NCBI RefSeq assembly: GCF_000429465.1
Contig: NZ_AUBX01000010.1
Location: 434,001 to 498,000, forward strand
Length of the DNA: 64,000 nt
Origin: Algoriphagus vanfongensis DSM 17529
GTDB lineage: Bacteria; Bacteroidota; Bacteroidia; Cytophagales; Cyclobacteriaceae
Reading direction: 5' to 3'
The notes beneath the pieces are model-generated. The model searched no databases. It saw nothing but the letters and a program-made list of their open reading frames with translations, and was not told where the DNA came from. Positions 62,922 to 64,000 of this stretch are shown piece by piece; position 1 is the stretch's first letter, and the number at the start of each line of letters is the position of its first letter. The translations under genes and the position numbers were made by a program.

Positions 62922-63935
62922 CTAAATCTTCATTTTTGCCAAAGGTGTCACATCCATAGATGCAAATTCTCCCTCTTGATATTTAAAATGCGCAGCCATT
63001 GCGATCATCGCTGCATTGTCTGTACAGTATTCGAATTTGGGAATGTACAGGTTCCAACCTCTCTTTTTAGCCAAATCACTTAGCGTGTCCCTCAAGCCAG
63101 AATTGGCAGAAACTCCACCGGCAATCGCGACCTCCTTCACTCCATACTGCTTCACCGCCAATTTCAATTTGATCAGAAGCATCTCGATCAGGCTATACTG
63201 TATCGAAGCACACAAATCTGCCATGTTTTCCTTAATAAAATCCGGCTGATTCTGAATCTGATCTCGCAGAAAATATAAAACGGCTGTTTTGATTCCACTG
63301 AATGAATAATCCAATTCAGGCATTCTTGTAATGGGAAATTGAAACGCTTTCGGATTTCCTTCCTTTGCATACTTGTCAATCAGGGGCCCACCAGGATAAG
63401 GTAAGCCAAGTAGTTTGGCTGTCTTATCAAATGCTTCCCCCACGGCATCATCCCGAGTCTCTCCTATCACTTCCATTTCCAAAGGACTTTTCACCAAAAC
63501 CAACTGCGTATGCCCTCCACTGACAGTCAGGCAGATGAATGGAAATTGAGGTTTTGGATCTTCGATAAAATGCGCCAAAACATGTGCCTGCATGTGATTC
63601 ACCTCGATCAGAGGAACAGAAAGTGAATATGCCAGAGACTTGGCAAAACTCACCCCTACCAAGAGTGCGCCCATCAATCCGGGACCTCTGGTAAATGCAA
63701 TTGCACTCAAATCTGAAAGAGCCAGGCCGGAACTGGCCAATGCCTCATGCACGACAGGAATGATATTTTCCTGGTGGGCTCGGGATGCCAATTCGGGAAC
63801 TACCCCCCCATATTTTTCGTGGACTGATTGTGTGGCCACAATATTATTAAGTACTTTGCCATTTAAGATAAGAGAGGCAGAGGTTTCGTCACACGAGGAC
63901 TCGATTGCTAGTATAGAAATATCTTTAGTATCCAT
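62922..63935 (-). CDS. tsaD: tRNA N6-adenosine threonylcarbamoyltransferase
   Basis: 337 residues. Transfers threonylcarbamoyl to A37 of ANN-reading tRNAs with TsaB and TsaE. ASKHA-fold features: IESSCDETS at the N-terminus, the metal site HMQAH (114-118), [21 protein letters not shown], and the second iron/metal region [11 protein letters not shown] near 270. First gene of tsaD-smpB-nlpC-HNH-lipocalin. TsaE is at 8916-9347. Confidence 0.97.
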   Translation of the reverse strand: MDTKDISILAIESSCDETSASLILNGKVLNNIVATQSVHEKYGGVVPELASRAHQENIIPVVHEALASSGLALSDLSAIAFTRGPGLMGALLVGVSFAKSLAYSLSVPLIEVNHMQAHVLAHFIEDPKPQFPFICLTVSGGHTQLVLVKSPLEMEVIGETRDDAVGEAFDKTAKLLGLPYPGGPLIDKYAKEGNPKAFQFPITRMPELDYSFSGIKTAVLYFLRDQIQNQPDFIKENMADLCASIQYSLIEMLLIKLKLAVKQYGVKEVAIAGGVSANSGLRDTLSDLAKKRGWNLYIPKFEYCTDNAAMIAMAAHFKYQEGEFASMDVTPLAKMKI

Positions 63936-63947
63936 TGGAAAAGAACA

Positions 63948-63956
63948 CGAAAGTTA
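63948..63956 (-). promoter_or_regulatory. Possible -7 region of the tsaD operon
   Basis: The minus strand reads TAACTTTCG, one base away from TAnnTTTG (TTTC in place of TTTG), just upstream of the tsaD ATG. Very close to the start, so a short leader is implied. Weak support. Confidence 0.25.
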
Positions 63957-64000
63957 CGGATTTTTTACACAAAGCCTTTCGAATACTCCTTTGGGTTGTC

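Noticed and set aside
1-64000. tRNA, rRNA, CRISPR array, insertion sequence or prophage
   Set aside because: No cloverleaf, no rRNA-like stretch, no regular short spaced repeats, and no transposase, integrase or phage structural gene among the readable frames. This is by eye and would need tRNAscan-SE and similar tools to be final.

Overview
The window reads as chromosome of a Bacteroidetes bacterium, most likely order Cytophagales and close to Algoriphagus/Cyclobacteriaceae. The grounds are a fused LpxC-FabZ, a PorX response regulator of the type IX secretion pathway, DUF4494 and DUF6515 proteins, the porX-tsaE-ald order, almost no Shine-Dalgarno sequences, and several upstream boxes of the Bacteroidetes type TAnnTTTG. 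The genus is an inference, not a database result. I see no rRNA, tRNA, CRISPR array, insertion sequence or prophage. Coding density is high on both strands.

Layout. 1-0.9 kb: tail of a PH-like protein and inorganic pyrophosphatase. 0.9-7.7 kb: the most unusual locus, a tight four-gene minus-strand operon (E1/ThiF-nitroreductase fusion, GNAT/LuxI-like acyltransferase, 7TM-DISM sensor kinase, receiver-kinase hybrid) with a single-domain receiver gene diverging from it. 7.7-10.9 kb: porX-tsaE-ald. 11-16 kb: HD phosphohydrolase, then lpxD, lpxC-fabZ, lpxA and an ABC ATPase. 16-28 kb: mixed housekeeping and envelope genes (RNase D-like exonuclease, NhaC antiporter, FAD oxidoreductase, Mpo1-like protein, membrane patatin, DUF4494, DUF6515, DUF2092, an orphan PAS/H-box protein, a dienoyl-CoA-reductase-like SDR, lipoproteins). 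28-34.7 kb: ahcY, birA, rsfS, ftsH, lpxH. 34.7-37.2 kb: sodium:solute symporter plus myo-inositol oxygenase. 37-42 kb: slyD, an NtrC/NtrY-type two-component pair, a GT39 glycosyltransferase. 42-53 kb: lipoprotein, VOC and GyrI-like genes, a DPP-IV-type peptidase, a DUF3302-HlyD-NodT envelope operon, and a second LpxH-like phosphoesterase with a glycosyltransferase. 53-57 kb: a BlaI/BlaR1-type regulator with a tandem-duplicated, frameshifted BlaR1 copy. 57-64 kb: GH63-like glucosidase, rnhB, then the operon tsaD-smpB-NlpC/P60-like-HNH-lipocalin-like.

How genes work together. LpxA, LpxC, LpxD and LpxH cover early lipid A synthesis, with FabZ supplying acyl chains. TsaD and TsaE are two parts of the tRNA t6A machinery. 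The symporter and inositol oxygenase form an inositol-to-glucuronate module. BlaI has two identical operators laid exactly over the -33 and -7 elements of its own promoter, which makes autoregulation very likely. The E1-nitroreductase/acyltransferase/kinase operon looks like a synthesis-plus-sensing module and is the best candidate for an undescribed system.
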